From NCBI GenBank assembly GCA_016191165.1, contig JACPPF010000105.1, positions 1 through 52,353 of the forward strand: a stretch of DNA of 52,353 nt, written 5' to 3'. Every line of letters starts with the position of its first letter. The stretch's first letter is position 1. The stretch comes from Planctomycetota bacterium. Lineage in GTDB: Bacteria > Planctomycetota > Planctomycetia > Gemmatales > Gemmataceae. Below, one piece after another: positions 1 to 8,436 of this stretch. The notes beneath the pieces were generated by a model, which ran no database searches, was not told where the DNA came from, and saw only the letters and a list, made by a program, of their open reading frames with translations. The translations under genes were made by a program, and so were the position numbers.

Positions 1-186
1 GGTTCCAGCCAGCCAAAAGGAAGTGATCCACCGCCGCAAGGTGATGCGAGCTGCACGCTCGACAAAGAAACGCCCGGGGTTATTGCGAAAACTCGAAAAA
101 CGGTACGCAGCGTCACCCCATCAATAAAGCGGGTGGTTGTCTTTTTTCGCTGGCTATGCCCTCCTGACCTCGGATCCCTCACCCCT
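1..186. other. left-edge leader, possible tail of an upstream gene
   Basis: No complete gene is visible here. One plus-strand frame is open from position 2 to a TAA at 125-127, giving about 41 basic residues, and could be the C-terminus of a gene cut by the window edge. A second plus-strand frame is open from position 1 straight into the RND gene, but its residues do not resemble an RND or membrane fusion protein. RND permeases usually follow a periplasmic adaptor gene, so an adaptor could lie just upstream; that is inference only. Confidence 0.25.
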
Positions 187-3100
187 ATGTTCTCGCGTTT
201 CTTCATTGACAGGCCGATCTTCGCGACGGTGATCTCCGTGGTCATCACGCTGGCGGGATTCGTCGCCATGTGGACGTTGCCCGTCGCGCAGTACCCGGAG
301 GTGACGCCGCCCACGGTGCAGGTGACGGCGCTTTACCCCGGCGCCAACGCTCAGACCATTCGCGACACGGTGGCGGCGCCCATCGAGGCCCAGGTTTCCG
401 GCGTCGAGGGCATGATGTACATGTCGTCGCGCTGCACCAACGACGGCGCCTACAACTTGACCGTCACCTTCAAGCTCGGCACCGACGCGAACATGGCCCA
501 GGTACTGGTGCAGAACCGGGTCTCGCTGGCGCTGCCGGTGATTCCGCCCCTGGTGCAGAACGAAGGCATCAGCGTCAAGAAGATGTCGCCCAACACGCTG
601 ATGATCGTCAATCTGGTCTCATCCGATCCGAGCAAGGACAGCATTTTTCTGAGCAATTATGCGACGATCTTCGTCAAGGACGAGCTGGGCCGACTGCCAG
701 GCGTGGCGGGAATCACGTACCTGGGTCAGCGCGACTACAGCCTGCGCGCCTGGCTCGATCCGGACAAGATGGCGGCGCGAAACTTGAGCGGGATGGACGT
801 GGTGGCGGCCATCGCCCAGCAGAACGTGCAGGTCGCCGCCGGGCAGATCGGCCAGCCACCGACCTTGCGAGCGCAACAATTCCAGTTGACGATCAACACC
901 CAGGGCCGGCTGACCGATCCGAAGCAGTTCGCGGACATCATCATCAAGGCGGGCCAAAATGTCGCCGGGCAGACAGGACCGCTTCCGGCGGCGCCGACTC
1001 AGGCATTCGGGAGCGACCCGCGCACAACTCGGCCTGGGCAGGCGACCGGCATCGTCTACCTGAAGGACGTGGTGCGCGACAACAAGTATCACGTGTGCAT
1101 CCGCCTCGATCCGGCCAGGCTGGCGGCGCGCGGGCTGGAGGTGGGCGAAGTCGTCACGGCTCTCAAGCCCGCGCCGTTTTCCATCATCGCCGACCCCGAT
1201 GCTGACTCGACCAACGGCGTCACGCTGAGCTGGGTGGCCGTTTACGGCGGCACCGAGCCGCCGCACCCCGACGCCGTTGCCGAGACGCGCGTCGCCCTGG
1301 GCGCCGACCCGAAAAGGTGGCCGCGCCTGGCCGACCTGGTCCTTTCCCGAAATGGTCTGGAAAGCCTGTCCGCCCGCGATGAGGAGGGCGTTCAGCTCGG
1401 TTCGCAGCAATACGATCAATCCTGTAGTTTGAACGGCCGACCCTCGGTCGCGCTGTCGATCTATCAACTCCCCGGGTCGAACGCCCTCGAAACCGCCCGC
1501 GGCGTCTATGCCAAGATGAAGGAACTCAAGGCGCGCTTTCCAGACGGTCTTGATTACAAGATCGCCTACGATACGACGCCGTTCATCGAGGAATCCGTCA
1601 ACGAGGTTTACAAGACTCTCTTCGACGCCGTCATCCTGGTCGCCATTGTCGTGTTGCTCTTTTTGCAAGACTGGCGCGCGATGATCCTGCCGATGATCGA
1701 TGTCCCGGTCTCGCTGATCGGCACATTCGCCGTCATGGCGGCCATGGGCTTCACGCTCAATAACCTCACGCTCTTTGGACTGGTGCTGGCGATTGGAATC
1801 GTGGTCGATGACGCGATCGTGGTTCTTGAGAACATCGAGAGGCAAATCGCGACTGGCCTGGATCCGCGCAGCGCGACGATCAAGGCGATGGACGAGATCA
1901 CCGGCCCCGTGCTGGCGATCACCCTGGTGCTGAGCGCGGTGTTTATTCCGTGCTGCTTCCTGGGTGGCATCACCGGGCAGTTTTTTCGGCAGTTCGCGGT
2001 GACCATCGCGGTCTCGACGATCATCTCCGCGGTCAACGCCTTGACGATGACGCCATCACGCGCCGTGATGATTTTCACCTCCGGCGAGCCCGCGGCCGGC
2101 AAGCCGGGAGCGTCAGCGACAAGACCCGTCCACAAGCGTGAAGCCCTGCCATGGTGGATTTTCGGGCTGCTGGGCTTTGCCACGCTCTGGGGTTCCGGGC
2201 ATGTTGTCGCCGACTGGTCCCCTGATTGGGCGTTGACGCCGGACGCCATCGCGGAGATGCCGGCGTGGAAAACGTGGAGCATCCGAAGTGCGCTGTTCGC
2301 GCCTGGCCTGGCTATCGGGCTTGCCATCGGGTGGTTTGCAATCGGACCGGTCAACGCCGTGCTGGGCTGGGTGTTCCGTGCTTTCAATCGCGCCTTCGAT
2401 CGCGTGACCGAAGTGTACGGACGGGTGGTCGCGTGGGTGCTTCGGCTGAGCGTAATCGTTTGCGTTGCGTATGGCGGGCTTCTGGTCGTGACCGGCGTCC
2501 AGTTCGCTGCCGCGCCGACCGGCTTCATCCCCCAGCAAGACAAGGGTTATCTGATCCTCAACGTGCAACTGCCCGATGCCGCCTCGGTGGACCGCACGGA
2601 AAGGGCGATGGCCCAGATCGAAAAGATCGTTCGCGGCGACGAGAACGACCGCGCGCGCTATCCCGGCATCCCCGGCGTCGCGCACACGGTCGGCGTCTCC
2701 GGGCAGTCGCTCATCCTTAACGCCAACGCGCCGAATTTCGGTTCCATGTATGTGATGCTCGAAACCTTCGACAAGCGCCGCGACCCGGACCGGAGTGCCG
2801 ACGCCATCGCCGCCAAGGCGCTGGAGCGCTGTCAACACGACGTGCAAGAAGCGATCGTCTCCGCCTACGGCGGGCCGCCCGTCGATGGGCTAGGTACCAC
2901 CGGCGGGTTCAAGTTGATTGTCGAAGATCGCGGCAACCTCGGCGAGGTCGAGTTACAGCGCATTTGCGACCGCATCGTCAAGCGCGGCAATCGGACGGCC
3001 GGACTCGAGGCGCTCAGCCATAGCTCCAGTGCGCGAACTCCCTGGCTTTACCTCGAAATTGACCGCGTCAAGTGCATGGCCCTGGGGGTTGCCGTCAGCG

Positions 3101-4044
3101 ATGTCTTCAACACGCTCCAGGTTTACCTCGGCTCCTACTATGTCAACAACTTCAACCAGTTCGGCCGAACCTGGCAGGTCAATATTCAGGCCGATCAAAA
3201 ATTCCGCAACAAGACCGCCGACATTCGGCAACTTCAGGTGCGAAACAACCAGGGGCAGATGGTGCAGCTGGGTACGTTCGTGGATGTGCGCGAAACCTTC
3301 GGCCCGGTGATGCTGATGCGCCACAACATGTACGCCGCCGCGGCGGTGACCGGGCGCGCTGGCCCGGGAACCAGTTCGGGACAGGCGATCGAGATGGTGC
3401 AGGAAATCGCCGATCGCGAGTTGCCGCACTCGATGGCCGCCGAATGGACCGAGCTAACGTTCCTTCAATTACAGGCGGGCAATGTTGCCCTGTTCTTTTT
3501 CGCGCTGGCGGTGCTGTTCGTCTTTTTGGTGCTGGCGGCTCAATACGAAAGCTGGTCGCTTCCTCTGGCCGTGATCCTGGTCGTGCCGATGTGTCTGTTG
3601 TTTTCGGTGACGGGCGTCATCCTTGCCGGCCTCGAAGTGAACATCTTTACCCAGATCGGGTTCGTGGTCCTCGTCGGCCTGGCGAGCAAGAACGCGATCT
3701 TGATTGTCGAGTTCGCCAAGCAACGCCGCGACGAGGGCCTGCCGATCCGGGAAGCGACCATCGACGCCTGCCGGTTGCGATTGCGGCCCATCCTCATGAC
3801 GTCGTTCGCGTTCATCCTCGGCGTGGTGCCGCTGGTGGTCGCACATGGGGCAGGGCACGAGATGCGGCGTTCGCTCGGCCTGGCGGTCTTCGCGGGCATG
3901 TGCGGGGTGACGGTGTTTGGCGTCTTCTTGACGCCCGTGTTTTACTATGTCATTCAATGGATCGCCCCGACGGCCTCGGTCGTGCGGCGCGCCGATGCCG
4001 TGGATTTAGAGGGGAATGCCAATGTTGCGACCGAGCCGAATTGA
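187..4044 (+). CDS. RND efflux transporter permease, HAE1/AcrB type
   Basis: Inner-membrane proton-driven drug/solute exporter that normally works with a periplasmic adaptor and an outer-membrane channel. The start at 187 (MFSRFFIDRPIFATV) matches the conserved RND N-terminus; an upstream ATG at 133 would add 18 unrelated residues. The TM4 motif GIVVDDAIVVLENIER is present with the Asp pair at residues 541-542, and the TM10 lysine lies in LASKNAILIVEFAKQ at residue 1168. These correspond to D407/D408 and K940 of AcrB, so the proton relay is intact. At 1285 residues it is over 200 longer than AcrB: about 130 extra residues precede TM4 and about 95 lie between TM4 and TM10. The second excess includes hydrophobic stretches near residues 656-675 and 701-730. 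The next gene overlaps its 3' end. Confidence 0.95.
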   Translation: MFSRFFIDRPIFATVISVVITLAGFVAMWTLPVAQYPEVTPPTVQVTALYPGANAQTIRDTVAAPIEAQVSGVEGMMYMSSRCTNDGAYNLTVTFKLGTDANMAQVLVQNRVSLALPVIPPLVQNEGISVKKMSPNTLMIVNLVSSDPSKDSIFLSNYATIFVKDELGRLPGVAGITYLGQRDYSLRAWLDPDKMAARNLSGMDVVAAIAQQNVQVAAGQIGQPPTLRAQQFQLTINTQGRLTDPKQFADIIIKAGQNVAGQTGPLPAAPTQAFGSDPRTTRPGQATGIVYLKDVVRDNKYHVCIRLDPARLAARGLEVGEVVTALKPAPFSIIADPDADSTNGVTLSWVAVYGGTEPPHPDAVAETRVALGADPKRWPRLADLVLSRNGLESLSARDEEGVQLGSQQYDQSCSLNGRPSVALSIYQLPGSNALETARGVYAKMKELKARFPDGLDYKIAYDTTPFIEESVNEVYKTLFDAVILVAIVVLLFLQDWRAMILPMIDVPVSLIGTFAVMAAMGFTLNNLTLFGLVLAIGIVVDDAIVVLENIERQIATGLDPRSATIKAMDEITGPVLAITLVLSAVFIPCCFLGGITGQFFRQFAVTIAVSTIISAVNALTMTPSRAVMIFTSGEPAAGKPGASATRPVHKREALPWWIFGLLGFATLWGSGHVVADWSPDWALTPDAIAEMPAWKTWSIRSALFAPGLAIGLAIGWFAIGPVNAVLGWVFRAFNRAFDRVTEVYGRVVAWVLRLSVIVCVAYGGLLVVTGVQFAAAPTGFIPQQDKGYLILNVQLPDAASVDRTERAMAQIEKIVRGDENDRARYPGIPGVAHTVGVSGQSLILNANAPNFGSMYVMLETFDKRRDPDRSADAIAAKALERCQHDVQEAIVSAYGGPPVDGLGTTGGFKLIVEDRGNLGEVELQRICDRIVKRGNRTAGLEALSHSSSARTPWLYLEIDRVKCMALGVAVSDVFNTLQVYLGSYYVNNFNQFGRTWQVNIQADQKFRNKTADIRQLQVRNNQGQMVQLGTFVDVRETFGPVMLMRHNMYAAAAVTGRAGPGTSSGQAIEMVQEIADRELPHSMAAEWTELTFLQLQAGNVALFFFALAVLFVFLVLAAQYESWSLPLAVILVVPMCLLFSVTGVILAGLEVNIFTQIGFVVLVGLASKNAILIVEFAKQRRDEGLPIREATIDACRLRLRPILMTSFAFILGVVPLVVAHGAGHEMRRSLGLAVFAGMCGVTVFGVFLTPVFYYVIQWIAPTASVVRRADAVDLEGNANVATEPN

Positions 4045-5140
4045 CGCCCTCATCCTCTTCGTGGTTATCACGACGCTGACCTGCCCGGTCGGCGCCGGCG
4101 AAACGCCAGCGAAGCGCCGCACCGAGAATGTCATCGTCGTCACGCTTGATGGTTTTCGTTTTCAAGAATTCTTCGGAGGCGCCGACGAAACGCTACTCAA
4201 CAAGCAATTCGGCGGCATCAAGGACCTTGCCGGCACCAAGAAAAATTATTGGCGCGAAAAGCCCACGGAGCGCCGCGAGGTACTGTTGCCCTTCTTCTGG
4301 AGAACGATTGCCAGGTCGGGCCAAATCTTCGGCGACCGTTCGCGCAAGGCCCACACCCGGCTCACCAATGGCCTCAAGTTTTCGTATCCGGGCTACAGCG
4401 AGATCTTTTGTGGATTTGCCGATCCGGGCATCAACTCGAACGCCAAGAAGGTGAACCCGAACCTGTCCGTGCTCGAATTCCTGCACCAGCGCCCCGGTTA
4501 TCAAAAGCGCGTGGCCGCGTTCTGCACCTGGGATGTATTCCCCTACATCCTGCGCGCCGAGCGCAGCGGCATCAAGGTTCACGAGGCCTGGAAGCCGATC
4601 CAGGATGCGCCGCTCACGCCGCGGCAGAGCGCGATGAACGGGATACTCCCAACTTTGCCCCGCTACTGGCCTGACAACTGTTTCGACGCCGTCACGATGG
4701 AGTACGCCCGGGAGCACCTGCTGCGGCACAAGCCGCGCGTCTTCTTCATCGGCCTGGGCGAGACGGACGAATGGGGCCACGGACGCCGCTACGATTTGTA
4801 TCTGGATGCCGCCCACAAGGCAGATAGATTTCTCGCGGAGTTGTGGCAAACCTTGCAGAAGATGCCCGCCTACAAGGACAAGACCTCGCTTGTCATCACC
4901 ACCGATCATGGGCGCGGGGACACGCGGGTGAACTGGACCGACCACGGCAAAAAAGTGCCCCTGGCGGAATTGATCTGGATCGCCGTACTCGGCCCCGACA
5001 CGCCGGCGCTGGGGGTGCGCGAAAACGTCGAGACGACGCAAAGCCAGGTGGCGGCTACGATCGCGCATCTTCTGGGCGAGAACTTCGCGACGGCCAGCCC
5101 CAGGGCGGCGCCGCCCTTGCCTGGGGTGACGCGGAGGTAG
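4016..5140 (+). CDS. exported phosphoesterase, alkaline phosphatase superfamily
   Basis: A 374-residue protein with an N-terminal signal peptide (hydrophobic residues 10-27). It belongs to the alkaline phosphatase/sulfatase/nucleotide pyrophosphatase superfamily. The first metal-binding Asp is in VVTLDGFRFQE (Asp45), the middle site is GETDEWGHG, and the C-terminal ligands are in ITTDHGRGD and WTDHGKK. These are the expected two-metal ligands in the expected order. The substrate (phosphodiester, nucleotide or sulfate ester) cannot be told from the sequence. The start lies 29 bases inside the RND gene with a GAGGGG ribosome site just upstream, so the two are probably translationally coupled. 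ATG 4022 is an alternative start. Confidence 0.82.
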   Translation: MPMLRPSRIDALILFVVITTLTCPVGAGETPAKRRTENVIVVTLDGFRFQEFFGGADETLLNKQFGGIKDLAGTKKNYWREKPTERREVLLPFFWRTIARSGQIFGDRSRKAHTRLTNGLKFSYPGYSEIFCGFADPGINSNAKKVNPNLSVLEFLHQRPGYQKRVAAFCTWDVFPYILRAERSGIKVHEAWKPIQDAPLTPRQSAMNGILPTLPRYWPDNCFDAVTMEYAREHLLRHKPRVFFIGLGETDEWGHGRRYDLYLDAAHKADRFLAELWQTLQKMPAYKDKTSLVITTDHGRGDTRVNWTDHGKKVPLAELIWIAVLGPDTPALGVRENVETTQSQVAATIAHLLGENFATASPRAAPPLPGVTRR

Positions 5141-5146
5141 CCAACC

Positions 5147-5207
5147 GCGAGCCGCCGAGCTTGCCTCGGCGATTGTACTTGCGAGCCGCCGAGCTTGTCT
5201 CGGCGGT
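5147..5207. repeat. pair of REP-like hairpins next to the RAYT gene
   Basis: Two near-identical copies of a GAGCCGCCGAGCTTG-(C/T)-CTCGGCG unit lie in tandem. Each folds as CGCCGAG / CTTG(C/T) / CTCGGCG, a 7-bp stem with a 5-base loop. They sit just beyond the 3' end of the transposase gene. The loop sequence CTTG(T/C) is shared with the repeats on the other side of that gene. Confidence 0.75.
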
Positions 5208-5238
5208 CAGTGTCCAAACCGTCGCGCCGAATTCCGCG

Positions 5239-5787
5239 TCACGCGCAAACCGCCGGTTTCATGTCCACGACCTCGGCAAGTTTGCGTTCCTGATCCGCAA
5301 CATACTTGATGGCGGCATCGATTGCCGCCTGGCCGTGTTTGTATCGATCGCTGCCGCCTTGAGTCCACCAGCGCTGCGGCTTGCCGCGATGCCGCGTCAG
5401 AGCGGCCTGGGTGGTCCCCTTGAGAACGCGACGAACCTTGGAACCGTCGTCCGGGCAATCCATGACGACGACATGGACGTGATTGGCCATGATTGCCGCG
5501 CGCGGAATGCTCCATTCTCGTGCCCGCGCAGCTTCCACCAAGGTTTGGGCCACCACGAGCACTTGATTGACATCCAGGTAAACGGGAGCATGCTTGAGCA
5601 AGCGGCGCGCGTTCTGTTGCATGGAAACATCACCGGAACGATACGGAGTGCGGGGCGTATTTTCCTTGTCGAGAAAGCCGCCCTCCGGAAGGAGAATATT
5701 CGACACATGTCCGCGGGGATCGCCGGGCAGCCAGGTTCCGTAACACGTCCAGGTAATGAGCAACGCGAAGTTTTCGTCGAATTCCAT
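5239..5787 (-). CDS. REP-associated tyrosine transposase (RAYT), Y1 HUH family
   Basis: A 182-residue IS200-like Y1 transposase. The HUH motif is ANHVHVVV (His103, His105) and the likely catalytic tyrosine is Tyr162 in AAIKYVADQE, the usual order for a single-tyrosine HUH nuclease. RAYTs are single-copy domesticated relatives of IS200/IS605 enzymes that cut single-stranded REP hairpins and are thought to spread them. Here REP hairpins lie directly on both sides, which supports this role. It has no second transposon gene and looks full length and intact. An IS200-type transposase within a larger element is less likely because no left or right element ends are evident. Confidence 0.88.
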   Translation of the reverse strand: MEFDENFALLITWTCYGTWLPGDPRGHVSNILLPEGGFLDKENTPRTPYRSGDVSMQQNARRLLKHAPVYLDVNQVLVVAQTLVEAARAREWSIPRAAIMANHVHVVVMDCPDDGSKVRRVLKGTTQAALTRHRGKPQRWWTQGGSDRYKHGQAAIDAAIKYVADQERKLAEVVDMKPAVCA

Positions 5788-5821
5788 CGATTTTACCTCG
5801 CAAGGGCGGGATGTTTCGGGG

Positions 5822-5947
5822 TTTCACGGCGGGGACAAGCCCCGCCGCTCGCCACATTCGGTTTTGGAGGTTTCACGGCGGGGACAAGCCCCGCCGCTCG
5901 CCACATTCGGTTTTGGAGGTTTCACGGCGGGGACAAGCCCCGCCGCT
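5822..5947. repeat. 49-bp tandem repeat with REP hairpin, about 2.6 copies
   Basis: Copies begin at 5822, 5871 and 5920, exactly 49 bp apart. The third is cut short next to the stop codon of the isomerase gene. Each contains the palindrome GGCGGGG-ACAAG-CCCCGCC, which reads with a CTTGT loop on the other strand, like the hairpins beyond the other end of the RAYT gene. The start of the RAYT gene is only about 35 bp away. Confidence 0.9.
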
Positions 5948-5950
5948 CGC

Positions 5951-6844
5951 TCACTTTGCGCCATAATATTCCGCGCGTTTTCGCTTCAAGAACTCCACGG
6001 AGCGGCGCAGTTCATCCAGGCCGTTCATGCCGTCTTCGACGGAGATCCACCCGGTGAAGCCGACGCCATGGAGGATGCGGAAGATGGCATCGTAATCGTT
6101 GAGCCCCTGGCCCGTTTCGCCATGAAGCAGCTTCGCGGAGTAGCCGATCGTGCCGTCGGACTGACGCAACTCTTCGAGCGTCGCGCCGGGAACAAGCGAG
6201 CGATCCGAGGCATGCATGGTCACGACGCGCGTCTTGATCTTTTCGAGAAACACGACCGGGTCAAACCCGCCGACCGTCGCGTTGGATGGGTCGTACTGGA
6301 CGCCAAAGAACGGCGACTCGATCCGTCCGAGAATCTCCAGAAAGATATCCTCGGGCTGGGCGAACTCCGGGTATTGCCAGGTCCCGTCCTTGTAGTGGTT
6401 TTCCATACATAAAATCACGTTGCGTTTTTCCGCGTACTCCAGCGAGCGCTGAATGCACGCCACGGTGCGCTCCACGCCGTCCTGGCGCGTCATGTCCGGA
6501 TAGCGCTGGCCCGACAGCGTGCGGCAATGGCGGATGCCCAGGCTCACGCACAGGTCGATGGCGGCGCGCTGCCGGTCGATCTGGCGCTCGCGTTCATCGG
6601 GGTCCGGATGCGTAAAGTCCGGCGAGAAGCAGAGCATCGACGAAACCTGTCCGGTCTCGCGCAGGACGCGCAGCACCGGCTCGACGCCGGCCTTGATGAA
6701 GCCGTCGTAATGCTCAACGCCTTCCGCGCCGAGCGTCGCCGCCTGACGCAGCCAATCAAGGTAGTCCATCGACCCGCCATAAAGCTCGTCGAAGTAACAC
6801 TTCGGAAACACACTGATGCGGGGAAACGGGTTGGCCTGGCTCAT
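5951..6844 (-). CDS. sugar phosphate isomerase/epimerase, xylose-isomerase-like TIM barrel
   Basis: A 297-residue cytoplasmic protein of the AP_endonuc_2 / xylose isomerase-like family, which uses a divalent metal to isomerise or epimerise sugars or inositols. Metal and catalytic positions are visible as CMENHYKDG, QYDPSN, THMHASDR-like VVTMHASDR and ISVEDGMNG, matching the Glu-Asp-His-Glu ligand order of the family. A strong GAGGAGG ribosome site precedes the start. The stop codon directly abuts the third copy of the 49-bp repeat. The substrate is unknown; planctomycete genomes carry many such paralogues. Confidence 0.85.
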   Translation of the reverse strand: MSQANPFPRISVFPKCYFDELYGGSMDYLDWLRQAATLGAEGVEHYDGFIKAGVEPVLRVLRETGQVSSMLCFSPDFTHPDPDERERQIDRQRAAIDLCVSLGIRHCRTLSGQRYPDMTRQDGVERTVACIQRSLEYAEKRNVILCMENHYKDGTWQYPEFAQPEDIFLEILGRIESPFFGVQYDPSNATVGGFDPVVFLEKIKTRVVTMHASDRSLVPGATLEELRQSDGTIGYSAKLLHGETGQGLNDYDAIFRILHGVGFTGWISVEDGMNGLDELRRSVEFLKRKRAEYYGAK

Positions 6845-6883
6845 GGGATTATGTCCTCCTCACCGTGAGTAACCGCGATTGGT

Positions 6884-6977
6884 TTAGAGTGCCTAAAACA
6901 ATGAAAGTAGGTCAGGCTTTCTAGCCTGACGGTCAGGCTGGAAAGCCTGACCTACGTCATTTCTTTGGACGCTCTTA
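6884..6977. mobile_element. MITE-like palindromic element, copy 1
   Basis: An element of about 95 bp that is almost one imperfect inverted repeat. The outer ends are AGAGTGCC and the matching GGAC-GCTCT, the inner core is GTAGGTCAGGCTTTC...GAAAGCCTGACCTAC (6907-6955). A second copy, similar also in the flanks outside the core, is at 23755-23850. It has no coding capacity, so it would have to be mobilised in trans. Confidence 0.75.
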
Positions 6978-7030
6978 GCCGCTGTACGTGCAGTTTATCG
7001 TACGGAACGCCTCGCACCGCCCCTTGCCCC

Positions 7031-7058
7031 TTGACATCGCCCCGGACCGCGCTACGAT
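7031..7058 (+). promoter_or_regulatory. sigma-70-like promoter for the lipase gene
   Basis: TTGACA at 7031-7036 and TACGAT at 7053-7058 with a 16-base spacer, 55 bases upstream of the chosen ATG at 7114. Its position argues against the longer reading frame that would start at 6988. Confidence 0.55.
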
Positions 7059-7113
7059 GAATGAACGGCGGGCTCTCCACCTTGCTTCACCTCCTCCGCG
7101 GCAGGAGCCTAAC

Positions 7114-8379
7114 ATGCGACGCACCTTGATCCTGGCTTGTCTTGGGTTTTTCGCGTTTGGCGGCATCACCTGGGCTGATTCCTACATCCTCGTCGTCAAA
7201 TCGGCGACCATCGCGGCGACCAAGGCCAACGGCAGCTGCTGGGACTGCGGCTTCACGCCCACGCAATGCCGACCTGATCCGTACGTCCTCGTCAAGGTGT
7301 ACGATGCGGAAAACGGGCTGGCGGATTCGGGGCAAACCTTTGTCGCCTGGAATACGTTCACGCCCGTCTGGAGCCAGGAGAAAGGGACCGTCAAGGCCGG
7401 CTGGTGGGTCAGCCTTCAGGTCTGGGACAAGGACATCAAGTACGACGACGAGATCGGCACCCATAGCTTCTACATCACCGAGGCCATGCTCAAGGCCGGC
7501 GAAGTCTCGTTGACGTTTGGACAGGTCGAACGCATCACGCTGGCGTTTCGCGCAACCCAAAAGCCGGCGAGCGCGGCACGCGTCATTTTGAATCAGCCTT
7601 ACCCCGGCCCATTCAGCGCCAAGAACGTCCGCCGCACGAAAGGCCGCGACCTCGCCGTGATCCTGCTGCACGGGCTCGACCTGCGCGACGATGGCACCTC
7701 GCCCGCGGAACCTCGCCTGCACGACTGGCAGGGCAGCACCAGCCCGCTGGTGCGGACCCTTTCCAAACACGGCGATGTCTTTGCCGTCTGTTACACCCAG
7801 ACCGCCGCGATTGAAGAGATCGCGACCTACACCGAACTGCGGGAATCGATCAAGAAGGTCAAGGATCTTGGCTACAAACAAATCGTGCTGCTGGGGCACA
7901 GCGCGGGCGGTTTGCTCGCCCGGCACTTCGTCGAGGATCATCCGAGCGCCGGTGTGACGCGCGTCATCCAGGTGGCGACTCCCAACGGCGGCGCCGGCCT
8001 GGCCGAATGGGGCGTCCGGCTCGGTCAGGTTCCCAAGGGTCAAGCGTCGTTCGTGAAATCGTTGAGCAAGTCCCACCGTGCCGCGTTGCTCAAGAGCCGC
8101 GGCGGGCGCGCGATTCCGAGCCACATCGATTTCGTCACCGTTCTGTCATGCACGGTGGATGGCGCGCGCGGCGACAACATCGTGAGCCGCCGGAGCCAGT
8201 GGTCGCCCGATCTCCAGCAGCAATGCGTGCCGTGCGTCTGCGTGAAGGCAGGCCACCTGGAAGTGATGGTCCACGACGATTGCCTCGACAAGTTGAGCGC
8301 TCTGGTCAGTCAAAAACAGGTCCGCTGGTCGTCAGCGCGCGTCGGCGAGGTGAGCACCCAACTCGGTCTCGCGCGCTAG
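7114..8379 (+). CDS. exported C2-domain plus alpha/beta-hydrolase (lipase/esterase-like)
   Basis: A 421-residue protein with a signal peptide (MRRTLILACLGFFAFGGITWA). The start at 7114 has a CAGGAG ribosome site. Residues about 25-150 resemble a C2 domain (VLVKVYDAENG, TPVWSQEKGTVKAGWW, VWDKDIKYDDEIG), a fold that often binds calcium and lipid. Residues about 180-400 are an alpha/beta hydrolase: ILLHGLD, then the nucleophile elbow GHSAGG with Ser263, then a PNGG loop of the PGAP1/lipase type. A calcium-dependent membrane or lipid hydrolase is a reasonable inference, but the substrate is not known. The TAG stop lies within the palindrome at 8377-8436. Confidence 0.78.
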   Translation: MRRTLILACLGFFAFGGITWADSYILVVKSATIAATKANGSCWDCGFTPTQCRPDPYVLVKVYDAENGLADSGQTFVAWNTFTPVWSQEKGTVKAGWWVSLQVWDKDIKYDDEIGTHSFYITEAMLKAGEVSLTFGQVERITLAFRATQKPASAARVILNQPYPGPFSAKNVRRTKGRDLAVILLHGLDLRDDGTSPAEPRLHDWQGSTSPLVRTLSKHGDVFAVCYTQTAAIEEIATYTELRESIKKVKDLGYKQIVLLGHSAGGLLARHFVEDHPSAGVTRVIQVATPNGGAGLAEWGVRLGQVPKGQASFVKSLSKSHRAALLKSRGGRAIPSHIDFVTVLSCTVDGARGDNIVSRRSQWSPDLQQQCVPCVCVKAGHLEVMVHDDCLDKLSALVSQKQVRWSSARVGEVSTQLGLAR

Positions 8380-8436
8380 CCGCTCGCGGCTTGGCGTTCG
8401 CGCGGCGCCGTGCGAACGCCAAGCCACGAGCGGCTA
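8377..8436. terminator. palindrome covering both convergent stop codons
   Basis: AGCCGCTCGCGGCTTGGCGTTCGC and GCGAACGCCAAGCCACGAGCGGCT form long inverted arms of 24 bases with one or two mismatches. The TAG of the lipase gene (8377-8379) and the TAG of the MFS gene (8434-8436, other strand) are inside or at the edge of the arms. It probably acts as a bidirectional terminator and is also a REP-like repeat. Confidence 0.7.

Noticed and set aside
619-1845. Long minus-strand reading frame opposite the RND gene
   Set aside because: It is a high-GC shadow: His/Arg/Asp-rich composition, no domain, and it lies within a gene whose protein family is certain. Many similar shadows across the window were dismissed for the same reason.
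5822-5947. Possible CRISPR array from the regular 49-bp repeats
   Set aside because: The copies are directly joined with no unique spacers, there are fewer than three complete units and no cas gene is near. It is a tandem REP array.
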